The translations under genes and the position numbers were made by a program. From Spirochaetales bacterium (lineage in GTDB: Bacteria > Spirochaetota > Spirochaetia > SZUA-6 > DRHE01): a stretch of DNA of 26,248 nucleotides. The notes under the pieces are model-generated. The model was given only the letters and a program-made list of their open reading frames with translations. It was not told the origin of the DNA and did not search any database. Below are positions 15,050 to 23,063 of this stretch, piece by piece. How positions within the stretch are numbered: the stretch's first letter is position 1; each line of letters begins with the position of its first letter. The stretch covers positions 1 to 26,248 of the forward strand of contig JAFGQJ010000010.1 in the NCBI GenBank assembly GCA_016935715.1, read 5' to 3'.

Positions 15050-15078
15050 TTGCAGTCCCGAACGAGATGTCTTAGAAT
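15050..15078 (+). promoter_or_regulatory. Promoter of the ABC sugar importer operon
   Basis: TTGCAG (15050-15055), 17 bp, then TAGAAT (15073-15078), with a predicted start near 15085. An AGGAGG ribosome site (15102-15107) lies 5 nt before the ATG. Confidence 0.65.
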
Positions 15079-15112
15079 CTAGAGTAGAATAAAAAATTAC
15101 TAGGAGGTTGCC

Positions 15113-16471
15113 ATGTTTTTCAATCGCGACAGGCTGATAGCCGTTCTTCTATGCCTTCTGATCCTTCCCGCTCTGGCTTTCGCCGAGGGGAAGCAGGAGC
15201 CCGGCACACAGGCTCAAAGGATGGAAGTGTGGATCGCCACCACCTTCGTCGATGCCCAAAACAACTGGCTGAAGGCCAAGGTGGAGGAGTGGGCCGCAAA
15301 GGCGGGGGTCCAGGCCAACGTGGCTCTGCTTCCCAAGGAGGTGTACACCGACAAGTTCATCGCATCCCTGGATGCCAAGACCTGGCCGGACGTGGTGCTT
15401 CAGGGTACCGGGGGGCACATCATGGTAGCGGAACTGGGACTGGCGGTTTCGCTGGATGAGGTCGTCGATCGGATCGGGAAGGGCGATTTCTACGAAAGTA
15501 TCCTGGACATCAGCACCGCCACCGACCCGGACACCAAAGAGGAACACGTTTTCGGGATACCCCTCGGTTTCGAGCTGCGGACCGCAGAGATCCGCGGGGA
15601 CCTGCTGGATCAGGCGGGCGTGTCGATTCCCGATTCTCCGGACTACCAGTGGCTGTTCGAAAGCGCGCGAGCCATGAACAACCCGCCGGAGACCTACGGA
15701 CTGGGCTTCGTGCTGGGCCGCTGCTGGGACGGCCACGACAATGTGGTGACTCTCATATACTCCTACGGCGGCGGCCTCATGAGCGACAAGGGTCCCAACG
15801 GTGGAGACATCTTCAACTCCGAGCCGACCTGGCGAGCCTTCGATGATTTGAAAGAGCTGTACTTCGACGGCATCATCCCGCCGGACTCGGTGGGCTGGAC
15901 CGACTTCGACAACAACGTGGCCTTCATGGAGGGGCGTGTTGCAACCTCGATCAACGGCCTGAGCATCTACTACCGCATGGTTCAGGAGAACAACCCCATC
16001 GCCAAAGTAACCCGGGAGGTACCGCTGACCGGCGCCAAGGTCTGCGACACCGGCGGCAAGTCCCTGTTCGTGATGGAAAGCACGCCGGAGAAGGAGCAGC
16101 TGGGCAAAGACCTTGTCTACCACATCCTCAGCGACAAGGAGTCCTACCGGGTGAACATGATTGAGGAGGCTCAGCTGTACAGCCTGCCGATCTTCAAGAG
16201 CCAGGGGGCGATCATCACTCAGCAGTGGAAGTCGGGCAAGTATCCGATGTTCGCCGTCGATCCGATGGAAGCCGCCATGGTGGCGTTTTCATCGCCGATG
16301 GTCACCTATCCCTTCGGGGAGGCCAACAGCGTGGCGGACAAGCTGTTCAAGAGCCTGACCATGCCCGAATCCTGGGTGGTTCTGTTCACCCGCGATACCG
16401 ACTCCAAACAGGTCGCCAAGGAGATCGCCCAAAAGATCAACAATATGATCGCCGACACCTACGGCAAGTGA
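15113..16471 (+). CDS. ABC transporter substrate-binding protein (carbohydrate uptake, family 1 type)
   Basis: A 452-residue secreted binding protein. A hydrophobic signal peptide (about residues 1-24) ends LAFA and the mature protein starts EGKQEPG. There is no lipobox cysteine at the cleavage point, so signal peptidase I cleavage is likely. The body follows the maltose/multiple-sugar binding protein pattern: WIATTFVDAQNNWLKAKVEEW, TWPDVVLQGTGGHIMVAELG, FGIPLGFELRTAEIRGDLLD and FMEGRVATSINGLS. The ligand is probably a sugar or sugar acid, given the divergent ManD-family enzyme; that is inference. A strong terminator lies just downstream, before the permease genes. The spirochaete-like N-terminus of the mature protein is the main taxonomic clue in the window. 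Confidence 0.9.
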   Translation: MFFNRDRLIAVLLCLLILPALAFAEGKQEPGTQAQRMEVWIATTFVDAQNNWLKAKVEEWAAKAGVQANVALLPKEVYTDKFIASLDAKTWPDVVLQGTGGHIMVAELGLAVSLDEVVDRIGKGDFYESILDISTATDPDTKEEHVFGIPLGFELRTAEIRGDLLDQAGVSIPDSPDYQWLFESARAMNNPPETYGLGFVLGRCWDGHDNVVTLIYSYGGGLMSDKGPNGGDIFNSEPTWRAFDDLKELYFDGIIPPDSVGWTDFDNNVAFMEGRVATSINGLSIYYRMVQENNPIAKVTREVPLTGAKVCDTGGKSLFVMESTPEKEQLGKDLVYHILSDKESYRVNMIEEAQLYSLPIFKSQGAIITQQWKSGKYPMFAVDPMEAAMVAFSSPMVTYPFGEANSVADKLFKSLTMPESWVVLFTRDTDSKQVAKEIAQKINNMIADTYGK

Positions 16472-16493
16472 TGGCTGACACAGCAGTTGAACC

Positions 16494-16524
16494 GGAGAGC
16501 CCCCACGGGGGCTCTCCCTTTTTT
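16494..16524 (+). terminator. Intrinsic terminator between binding protein and permeases
   Basis: Arms GGAGAGCCCCC (16494-16504) and GGGGGCTCTCC (16507-16517) are perfect over 11 bp, followed by a C and TTTTTT (16519-16524). It lies 22 bp after the binding protein stop and 45 bp before the first permease. Partial readthrough here would give much more binding protein than permease. Confidence 0.9.
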
Positions 16525-16568
16525 GCCGGCTTCTTTGCCGAGGCCGGAACCCGCATCCCGACAAGCTT

Positions 16569-17438
16569 ATGAGGAAACAAAGAGCTCTCAACCGCATCAA
16601 GGACTATCTCTGGATCGCTCCGGTACTGGTGGTGATCACGCTGCTCATGCTCTATCCGCTGCTGCGAACCCTGTGGCTGAGCTTCCAGGACAAGAGCCCC
16701 GGGGGCGAGGCGGTGTTCACTGGGCTTCGTAACTTCGTGATCATCTTCCAGCGGGGGATCTTCGTCGGAGCGTTCTTGCGGACCTTCCTGTTCACCATCC
16801 CGGCAATCGCCATGAAGCTCCTGCTGGGCATGGCGGCGGCGCTGATCCTCAACCGGTCTTTCCGCGGTCGGAACATGCTGCGAAGCTTCCTGTTCATCCC
16901 ATGGACAATTCCGCTGTTCGCCGGCGGGATCCTGTTCATCTGGATCTTTCGCATGAACGGGGGGCTGAACCTGATCCTGCTTCGGCTCGGGTTGAAGCCG
17001 GTATTCTGGCTAGGGCCGCTGCTGGCCATGCCCTCGGTAATTTCACTCAATATCTGGAAGGGCTTTCCCTTCTTCATGGTCGGGATCCTGGCCGGACTGC
17101 AGGTCATCCCGAAGGATCTCTACGAGGCCTCGGCCATCGACGGGGCCACCGGGATTCAGCAGTTCTTCTACGTCACCCTCCCCGGATTGCGTGACGTGGT
17201 GCTGATCGTCACCATCCTGTCCACGATCTGGACCTTCGCCCAGTTCGAGAACATCTACATCATGACCGGCGGCGGACCAGGAACGGCCACGGAGGTGCTC
17301 TCGGTCTCCGTGTACAACCACGCCTTCACCCGCTACAACTTCCCGGTCGCCAGCGCAATCGCGGTCACCGCACTTCCGGTTTTTCTGGCCCTGATCATCT
17401 GGCTGACCCTGCTGGTCAGAAGGGAGTACGAAGGATGA
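16569..17438 (+). CDS. ABC sugar transporter permease (MalF/UgpA type)
   Basis: A 289-residue inner-membrane permease with about six hydrophobic segments, starting with WIAPVLVVITLLMLYPLLRT. The EAA loop that contacts the ATPase is clear: EASAIDGATGIQQFFYVTLP (about residues 181-200). The start ATG at 16569 has no obvious ribosome site, unusual for this window, and the 5' region follows the terminator. A processed transcript or weak initiation would lower its output relative to the binding protein. The stop overlaps the next permease's start (ATGA). Confidence 0.92.
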   Translation: MRKQRALNRIKDYLWIAPVLVVITLLMLYPLLRTLWLSFQDKSPGGEAVFTGLRNFVIIFQRGIFVGAFLRTFLFTIPAIAMKLLLGMAAALILNRSFRGRNMLRSFLFIPWTIPLFAGGILFIWIFRMNGGLNLILLRLGLKPVFWLGPLLAMPSVISLNIWKGFPFFMVGILAGLQVIPKDLYEASAIDGATGIQQFFYVTLPGLRDVVLIVTILSTIWTFAQFENIYIMTGGGPGTATEVLSVSVYNHAFTRYNFPVASAIAVTALPVFLALIIWLTLLVRREYEG

Positions 17439-18283
17439 GAACAACCGTTGCCGTCAAGGTGGTGGGCGGGATCATTCTGGCGGCCCTGGCGCTGCTGGTA
17501 GCCTTTCCCCTGTACTGGGCCGTCAGCATCGCTCTCCGGCCGGACGCCGATCTGTTCACTCAGCGTATCCTTCCCTCCGCCCTTACGTTCGAAAATTTCC
17601 GCCAGATCCTGTTCGAAAAGAACTGGGCCGGATTCGAGGCGGTCTCTTTCCTGGTCCCCCTTCGCAACAGCCTGGTCGTGTCCCTGACCGCCACTTTGCT
17701 CAGCCTGGTGATAAGCACGCCGGCGGGCTATGCGCTGGCCACTTTCAACATCAGAGGCAAGAACCTCATCGCGACCTACATACTGCTGGCCTACGTGTTC
17801 CCGCCGTTCATCCTGATCGTCGCGCTGTACAGCATGATCCAGGCCGCCGGACTGTACGACCGTCTGCTGGGCCTGTCGGCGCTGCACCTCGTGCTGGTAG
17901 TTCCCTATTGCACCTGGATGCTCCGCGGCTATTTCTCCACCGTGCCCAGGGAGCTGCACGAGTCGGCACTTATCGACGGCTGCACCCGCGGACAGACCCT
18001 GCGCATGATCGTCCTTCCGGTCACCGGCCCGGGAGTGGCCAGTGCGGCGATCTTCTCCTTCACCCTGTCCTGGCAGGACCTGCTGTTCACGCTGGTCACC
18101 CTGACCTCCTTCGAGAAGTTCACCTTACCGATCGCGCTGCGCTCCATGGTGGTGGGCGACTTCGTGCGCTGGGGGAGCCTGATGGGAGGGGTGTTCATCA
18201 CGATCGTGCCGCCGATGATCCTCTACCTGGTGATGCAGCGTTTCGTGATCCAGGGGCTGACCGCCGGCGCGGTGAAAGGCTGA
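17435..18283 (+). CDS. ABC sugar transporter permease (MalG/UgpE type)
   Basis: A 282-residue inner-membrane permease partner. The N-terminal segment GGIILAALALLVAFPLYWAV is followed by the typical periplasmic stretch SIALRPDADLF. The EAA loop reads ESALIDGCTRGQTLRMIVLP. The ATG overlaps the previous stop, with GAAGG just upstream. No ATP-binding subunit gene follows. In this transporter family a shared MsmK/UgpC-like ATPase encoded elsewhere usually serves several importers, which is the likely arrangement here. The 152-bp gap after it holds a poor hairpin and an A-run (18364-18372) before the next promoter. Confidence 0.92.
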   Translation: MRTTVAVKVVGGIILAALALLVAFPLYWAVSIALRPDADLFTQRILPSALTFENFRQILFEKNWAGFEAVSFLVPLRNSLVVSLTATLLSLVISTPAGYALATFNIRGKNLIATYILLAYVFPPFILIVALYSMIQAAGLYDRLLGLSALHLVLVVPYCTWMLRGYFSTVPRELHESALIDGCTRGQTLRMIVLPVTGPGVASAAIFSFTLSWQDLLFTLVTLTSFEKFTLPIALRSMVVGDFVRWGSLMGGVFITIVPPMILYLVMQRFVIQGLTAGAVKG

Positions 18284-18373
18284 GCCTCAAAAACTACCGT
18301 CCCGGTCGATTCTGTTTCGGCCCTTCAAGAGCCTGAAACGCGCCCGGCAGCTACGGCTTCGGCAAAAAAAAAG

Positions 18374-18402
18374 TTGCTTTCAGCACCAACTCGTTCTATA
18401 CT
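18374..18402 (+). promoter_or_regulatory. Promoter of the first sodium:solute symporter
   Basis: TTGCTT (18374-18379), 17 bp, then TATACT (18397-18402). The predicted start is near 18409. The ribosome site AGGAGGGA ends about 4 nt before the ATG at 18436. Confidence 0.65.
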
Positions 18403-18435
18403 GGGGCATTAAAACACTCTCTTGAGGAGGGAAGG

Positions 18436-20070
18436 ATGAAAGGTGCGTATGAGTATGGGGGTTGGGTGCTCATCGGGCTGGCCATCTACATGGTGCTGAT
18501 GCTCTTCATCGGGTGGTGGGCCTCCAAACGGGTGAAGAACACCACGGACTTCCTGGTTGCCGGACGCCGGCTGGGCCTGTTCCTCTGCACGGGCACGCTG
18601 TTCGCCACCTGGTTCTGCTCGGGCACGGCCATGGGAGGCGCGGGCAACGCCTACATCTTCGGAAACCAGGGGGTGATCTTCGACCCCTGGGGTGCGGGGC
18701 TGTGCCTGTTCATCGCCGGCATGTTCTTCGTGCGGCTGATGCGGCGGGGCAAGTACCTCACCCTGGTCGACCTGTTCCAGATCCGATACGGAAAGGGCGT
18801 GGGTTTGTGCTCGACCTTCTCCCTGATCGTGGCAGAGATGGGCTGGACCGGGGCGCAGCTGGTGGCCTTCGGGGCGATCATCCACTTCTTCGCCGGGGTT
18901 CCGCTGTGGCTGGGCATCACCATCTCCACGGTGATCCTTGTCCTCTACACCTATCTCGGGGGCATGTGGGCCGTGACCATGACCGACGCCTTCCAGATGA
19001 TCATCCTCACCATCGGCATGATCATCATGATCTCCATCGCCGTTCCCCTGGTCGGGGGCTTGAAGGAGGTGTTCTCCAACGATCCGGGCGGCAACTGGCT
19101 GGGCGTCAACCAGTGGTCCTTCGTCCCAACTCCGGAACACGCGGCGGACCCGGAGCTGGGCAATGCCGGGTTCCTGTACTACACGGGATATCGAGGCTGG
19201 TTCTACTGGCTGGGCGCCTGGATGGCCATCGGCCTGGGATCGATCCCGGCCCAGGACCTGATGCAGCGGGTGCTGTCGGCCAAGAACGAAAGGGTGGCCA
19301 CCGGTGCCTCCTACATCGCCAGCTTCCTCTACATCGTGATCGGCATGATGCCGGTGATCGTGGGCATGATCTACTTCAAGCTGAACCCGGATCTCAGCAT
19401 CGAGGACGCCCTGAACAAGATCCTCCTCTACATGGCCGCCGAGCACCTGCCGCCGTTTCTGACGGTGATCTTCGTCAGCGCCCTGGTGGCGGCGCTGATG
19501 TCCTCCTCGGACAGCGCCATCCTGGCCACCTCGTCCATGATCGGCTACAACGCCTACAAGCTGTTCAAACCGGATGTCACGGAGCAGCAGACCCTGCGGG
19601 CCACCCGGATCGCGGTGCCGATCGTGACCGTGGTGTCTCTGGCCCTTGCGCTCTGGCTGCAGGTGATCTACAACCTCATGGTCATCGCCTGGTCGCTGCT
19701 GCTCGTCTCCCTGTTCGCCCCCTATGCCGCGGCCTACTGGTGGAAGAAGGCCACCCGCAGCGGCGCCTTCGCCGCCTTCTTCGGCGGTTTCGCCGTGTGG
19801 ATCATCACCTACTTCATCCACCTTCCCGGCACCAAGGAGGCGAATATGGGGATCATCGAGGAGGGGGTCGTGTACATGGACTGGGCCATCTGGGATTCGG
19901 TGTACATCTCCTCCGTGTGGGGCTTCATCGCCTCGGTGGTCCTGCTGATCGTGGTCTCACTGGCCACGCAGAAGAGCGACCCGCCGCTGCCGCTCCTCGA
20001 TATGGACGGCAACCCGTTAGACCGTAGGTACCAGCTCGGCATCCGCTTCCGCAAGAGCGGGCACCTGTAA
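18436..20070 (+). CDS. Sodium:solute symporter family (SSS) transporter
   Basis: A 544-residue membrane protein with about 13 hydrophobic segments, in the SSS/APC superfamily. Family patterns are the first-helix exit TTDFLVAGRRLGLFLCTGTLFA, SGTAMGGAGNAYIFG, YTYLGGMWAVTMTDAFQMI and the sodium-site region VSALVAALMSSSDSAILATSSM (about residues 347-368). A hydrophilic insertion (about 215-250) and a C-terminal cytosolic tail are present. The substrate cannot be read; amines, amino acids, sugars and organic acids are all carried by this family. It has its own promoter and a hairpin after its stop, so it is probably transcribed alone. It converges on a second, only distantly similar SSS gene. Confidence 0.9.
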   Translation: MKGAYEYGGWVLIGLAIYMVLMLFIGWWASKRVKNTTDFLVAGRRLGLFLCTGTLFATWFCSGTAMGGAGNAYIFGNQGVIFDPWGAGLCLFIAGMFFVRLMRRGKYLTLVDLFQIRYGKGVGLCSTFSLIVAEMGWTGAQLVAFGAIIHFFAGVPLWLGITISTVILVLYTYLGGMWAVTMTDAFQMIILTIGMIIMISIAVPLVGGLKEVFSNDPGGNWLGVNQWSFVPTPEHAADPELGNAGFLYYTGYRGWFYWLGAWMAIGLGSIPAQDLMQRVLSAKNERVATGASYIASFLYIVIGMMPVIVGMIYFKLNPDLSIEDALNKILLYMAAEHLPPFLTVIFVSALVAALMSSSDSAILATSSMIGYNAYKLFKPDVTEQQTLRATRIAVPIVTVVSLALALWLQVIYNLMVIAWSLLLVSLFAPYAAAYWWKKATRSGAFAAFFGGFAVWIITYFIHLPGTKEANMGIIEEGVVYMDWAIWDSVYISSVWGFIASVVLLIVVSLATQKSDPPLPLLDMDGNPLDRRYQLGIRFRKSGHL

Positions 20071-20078
20071 GATACTTC

Positions 20079-20102
20079 GGGGGACGGAGCGATCCGTCCC
20101 CC
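20079..20102. terminator. Bidirectional hairpin between convergent symporter genes
   Basis: Perfect 10-bp arms GGGGGACGGA and TCCGTCCCCC enclose a GCGA loop, a stable GNRA-type tetraloop. The hairpin lies 8 bp after one stop and 18 bp from the other. Neither side has a proper T-run, so termination may be partial or factor-assisted. Confidence 0.65.
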
Positions 20103-20120
20103 TATTCGCCTTGCGGATGA

Positions 20121-21575
20121 TCAGCTGTCCCGCACCCTGCCACGGCCCCGGCTCAAAGCGGTCAGCAGCAGGATGAAGAATAGGCTGAAAAACAACGCAG
20201 CGAAGACCTTGTCGACGTGAAAACCGAGCAGGCCGGTGATCGACTTCTCGAAGATCACGAAACCGAGGGCCGCTGTGGTGGAGGCGATCATGGCCACAGA
20301 TACCGAGAGAGCCGTGGCTACGGGCTTCGACCTCCGCACCCAGTAGATCCCCAGCAGCACCGCCACCGCCGCAGAGCCCCGGATAGCGTAGGTGATGTAG
20401 GCCGTGTCCAGGATGACCCCCTTCAGGAACACGGCCAGGGGTATGGTGATTGCTCCGATGGCCAGCACCATGAGCCTGGAAACCCGGAAGAGCCGCTGCT
20501 CACGCACATTGCGACCGAGCAGCTGGTAGAGGTCCTTGGTCAGAATCGTGCTGACCGCGAACAGAACCGGAGCCACGGTGGAGAGGATGGCTGCGAAGAT
20601 GCCGGCCAGGGCCAGCCCGCTCAACCACGGCGGCAGCAGCGAAGGGCTCATCAGCAGGAAGGGAAGGGTCTGCTTGGCCGTCGGAGGCAGCGCGCCGGCC
20701 GCTCCCGCCCGGGCGGCGATACCCAGAGTCGAAACCAGGAGCCCTACCGGCGCTATGAAAAGCGCGCTGAGGAAGGAGGACCGGCGCGCGGTGGGAATAT
20801 CCCGGGCCGCGAACACGGGCTGGATCGAAGCCTGGGAGGCGAATCCGGCCAGGATGCCCCCGAGCAGCCAGGCCGCCACCGGCGCGAGCCCGCTGGAGAA
20901 GGGATTGCGGAAGCGTGCCGCCTCCGCGGCGCCGATAGCCCTGTCCAGGCTCTGGAACAGGCCGCCGTATCCGCCGCTGCGCACCAGGACCACGACGAAC
21001 ACGGTGATCAGGGTGGCGAAAAGCAGCAGCACGTGGATCAGGTTGGTAAGGGCGATGCTGCGCATCCCGCCGAAGTAGACGTAGGCGGTGACGATGATCC
21101 CGGCGACCACGATCGCCGTGGCATAGGGAAGGTTCAATACCTGGGCGGCCACGCTGCCGATGGCCTGCAGCTGGATGTAGCTCAGGATGACGAAGGCCAC
21201 GACAAAGCACAGCGACGTGATCACCCTGGTCGTGCGGTCGAACAGGTGCTCCAGCATCTCCCCCACCGTATGGACATTGGCTCTGCGGTAGACGGCCGCC
21301 AGGAGGAGGCCGAAGAGCACCATGCCGGTGGCGGTGGACACGTTGTACCAGAGCGGGAAGAAGCCGCTGGTGAAGGCCTTCTCCGCCGTACCCACTGTGC
21401 TCATCCCGCCCAGCCACTCTCCCAGGATCACGGCCGTGCACAGGGTGACACCCAGGTTCCTTCCGGCGATCAGGTAGTCCGTAGTGGTCCCGGCGAAGCG
21501 CCGGGTCAGCCAGCCGACCAGAAGCAGGAGCAGGAAGTACAGCAGGACGATGAGGAGCTGGATGCTGAAGATCAT
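20121..21575 (-). CDS. Sodium:solute symporter family (SSS) transporter, partner of the GABA-type aminotransferase
   Basis: A 484-residue membrane protein with about 13 hydrophobic segments. SSS patterns are TTTDYLIAGRNLGVTLCTAVI (about residues 30-50), GGMSTVGTAEKAFTSGF, TAYVYFGGMRSIALTNLIHV, and LAGIFAAILSTVAPVLFAVSTILTKDLYQ for the sodium-site helix. It starts 5 bp after the aminotransferase stop with no clear ribosome site, so translation is probably coupled to that gene. The pairing suggests uptake of the aminotransferase's substrate, such as GABA or another omega-amino acid; this is inference from context. Confidence 0.9.
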   Translation of the reverse strand: MIFSIQLLIVLLYFLLLLLVGWLTRRFAGTTTDYLIAGRNLGVTLCTAVILGEWLGGMSTVGTAEKAFTSGFFPLWYNVSTATGMVLFGLLLAAVYRRANVHTVGEMLEHLFDRTTRVITSLCFVVAFVILSYIQLQAIGSVAAQVLNLPYATAIVVAGIIVTAYVYFGGMRSIALTNLIHVLLLFATLITVFVVVLVRSGGYGGLFQSLDRAIGAAEAARFRNPFSSGLAPVAAWLLGGILAGFASQASIQPVFAARDIPTARRSSFLSALFIAPVGLLVSTLGIAARAGAAGALPPTAKQTLPFLLMSPSLLPPWLSGLALAGIFAAILSTVAPVLFAVSTILTKDLYQLLGRNVREQRLFRVSRLMVLAIGAITIPLAVFLKGVILDTAYITYAIRGSAAVAVLLGIYWVRRSKPVATALSVSVAMIASTTAALGFVIFEKSITGLLGFHVDKVFAALFFSLFFILLLTALSRGRGRVRDS

Positions 21576-21580
21576 CCGTT

Positions 21581-22840
21581 TTACAGACGCTGTAGGGCTT
21601 TACGGAACAGGCTCAGGCCTTCGGCGATCTGCTCCTCCGTGACCACCAGGGGAGGTATCCAGCGCACCACGTTGTTGAAGGTCCCGCAGGTGAGCAGGAG
21701 CAGCCCCTCCTGCGCCGCGGCCTGGGAGGCAGCCTTGGCCGCCGCCTCGTCCGGCTCGCCGTCGCCGGCGAACTCGGTGGCCACCATCAGACCCCTGCCC
21801 CGCACCTCTGCGATCCTCCCGGACTCCTTCTGTATCACTCGCAGCCCCTCGAGCAGCTGCTCGCCCCGGGCGGCGGCATTTTCGGCGAGACGCTCCTCCC
21901 GGATCACCCGGATGGTGGCCGCGGCCGCGGCGCAGGCCAGGGCATTCCCGCCGAAGGTGCCGCCGTGGCTTCCCTTGAGCCAGCGCTCCGACAGGGCACT
22001 TTTGTAGGCTACGCAGGAGATGGGAACGCCCGAGGCGATTCCCTTGGCCATGGTCATGATGTCCGGCACGACGGCTTCGTGCTCGATGGCAAAGTGCTTT
22101 CCGGTACGGCCGAATCCGGATTGGATCTCGTCGGCGATCAGCAGGATCCCGTGCTCATCGCAGATCTCCCGCAGCGCAGTGAGAAAGCCCCGCGGAGGCA
22201 CGACGTATCCTCCCTCCCCGAGAACGGGCTCCACGATGATGCAGGCTGTTTCATCCGGGGCGGTCTGGGATTTCAACAGGCGCCTCAGCTCCCGGAGGCA
22301 GAACTCCAGCGTACGCTCCTCGTTCCACCCGTAGTAGAAGGCATAGGGGTAGGGGGCCACGAAGATACCCGGCACCAGGGGTTGGTAGCGCGTGCGGTAC
22401 ACGGTCTTGCTGGTGGTCATGGCCATGGTCAGGTGGGTGCGGCCGTGAAAGCTGCCGTGGAACACGATCACGTTCGGGCGCCCCGTAGCCTGCTTGGCCA
22501 GCTTCACCGCTCCCTCCACCGCCTCTGCGCCGCTGTTGGCGAAGAAGAACGTGTCCAGTGCTGGGGGAACGATCTGCAGCAGCTCGCCGATCAGGTCGAA
22601 CACCGGCCTGGTGAGCACCACGTTCATCTGCCCGAAGATCAGCTCCCCCGCCTGCCGCTGAATGGCCTCCACCACCCTGGGGTGACAGTGTCCCGTGCTG
22701 GTCACCCCGATGCCGCTGGTGAAATCCAGGTACCGCTTGCCGTTCCTGTCGAACAGGTAGACCCCCTCCCCCCGTTCCATCAGAATCTCTGTCAAATGGG
22801 TCCAGATGGGAGAGAGATGACGATTCAGGTTTTTCTCCAT
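21581..22840 (-). CDS. Class III aminotransferase, 4-aminobutyrate (GABA) aminotransferase type
   Basis: A 419-residue PLP enzyme resembling GabT. Motifs are YLDFTSGIGVTSTGHCHP, FFANSGAEAVEGAVKLAK (about residues 98-115), FHGSFHGRTHLTMA, DEIQSGFGRTG (about 237-247), the PLP lysine K266 in MTMAKGIASGVP, and HGGTFGGNALACAAA. GabT moves the amino group of GABA to 2-oxoglutarate, giving succinate semialdehyde. Related enzymes use other omega-amino acids, so the exact substrate is open. The ATG at 22840 has AAGGAAG 8 nt upstream; an in-frame TTG at 22864 would lie before that site. It would finish the putrescine route begun by patA if an aldehyde dehydrogenase elsewhere supplies GABA. Its promoter shares a 30-bp element with the cyclase gene. 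Confidence 0.87.
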   Translation of the reverse strand: MEKNLNRHLSPIWTHLTEILMERGEGVYLFDRNGKRYLDFTSGIGVTSTGHCHPRVVEAIQRQAGELIFGQMNVVLTRPVFDLIGELLQIVPPALDTFFFANSGAEAVEGAVKLAKQATGRPNVIVFHGSFHGRTHLTMAMTTSKTVYRTRYQPLVPGIFVAPYPYAFYYGWNEERTLEFCLRELRRLLKSQTAPDETACIIVEPVLGEGGYVVPPRGFLTALREICDEHGILLIADEIQSGFGRTGKHFAIEHEAVVPDIMTMAKGIASGVPISCVAYKSALSERWLKGSHGGTFGGNALACAAAAATIRVIREERLAENAAARGEQLLEGLRVIQKESGRIAEVRGRGLMVATEFAGDGEPDEAAAKAASQAAAQEGLLLLTCGTFNNVVRWIPPLVVTEEQIAEGLSLFRKALQRL

Positions 22841-22891
22841 CGTTTTGTCTTCCTTAACAATCAAGATCCTGCGCCACTATTTCTCCCTCCA

Positions 22892-22922
22892 GTTATACGG
22901 CAAACATGTGGAGAAAGCAATC
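22892..22922 (-). promoter_or_regulatory. Promoter of the gabT-like/SSS operon with shared 30-bp element (copy 1)
   Basis: On the minus strand, TTGCTT (22915-22920), 17 bp, then TATAAC (22892-22897), with a leader of about 45 nt. The plus-strand stretch 22893-22922 begins TTATACGGCAAACA and ends GCAATC. It matches 24830-24859 at 26 of 30 positions, including the spacer, which core promoter elements alone would not require. Confidence 0.7.
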
Positions 22923-23005
22923 ACGAGGAACGCTGCGCCCGAGAATCCCCGGCGCGGTCAGGGGGATCCGGTCGGCGCGCCGTGCAGCCGACCTCCTTCC
23001 CCCTG

Positions 23006-23047
23006 TTGTCCCTCCCCCTGAGGATGGAGTATCATTACGGGCAAAAC
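23006..23047 (+). promoter_or_regulatory. Promoter of the second DUF362 gene
   Basis: TTGTCC (23006-23011), 18 bp, then TATCAT (23030-23035). A start near 23042 leaves the AGGAGG ribosome site (23051-23056) in the transcript. The segment TTACGGGCAAAAC (23035-23047) resembles the TATACGGCAAAC box of the neighbouring promoters and may be a third, weaker copy. The rest of 22923-23005 shows no gene. Confidence 0.45.
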
Positions 23048-23063
23048 CTCAGGAGGAAGAGCC

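Noticed and set aside
18300..18360. Terminator after the second ABC permease
   Set aside because: The GTTTCGG/CCTGAAAC hairpin has a wobble and no T-run; too weak to list.
18409..19821. Long minus-strand open frame opposite the first symporter
   Set aside because: His/Asp/Gly-rich shadow of a membrane protein gene; no start context or domain.
20217..22007. Long open frame opposite the SSS/gabT-like operon
   Set aside because: The translation is rich in Gly, Gln, Asp and Arg in the manner of antisense GC-rich DNA; the minus-strand proteins have full family motifs.
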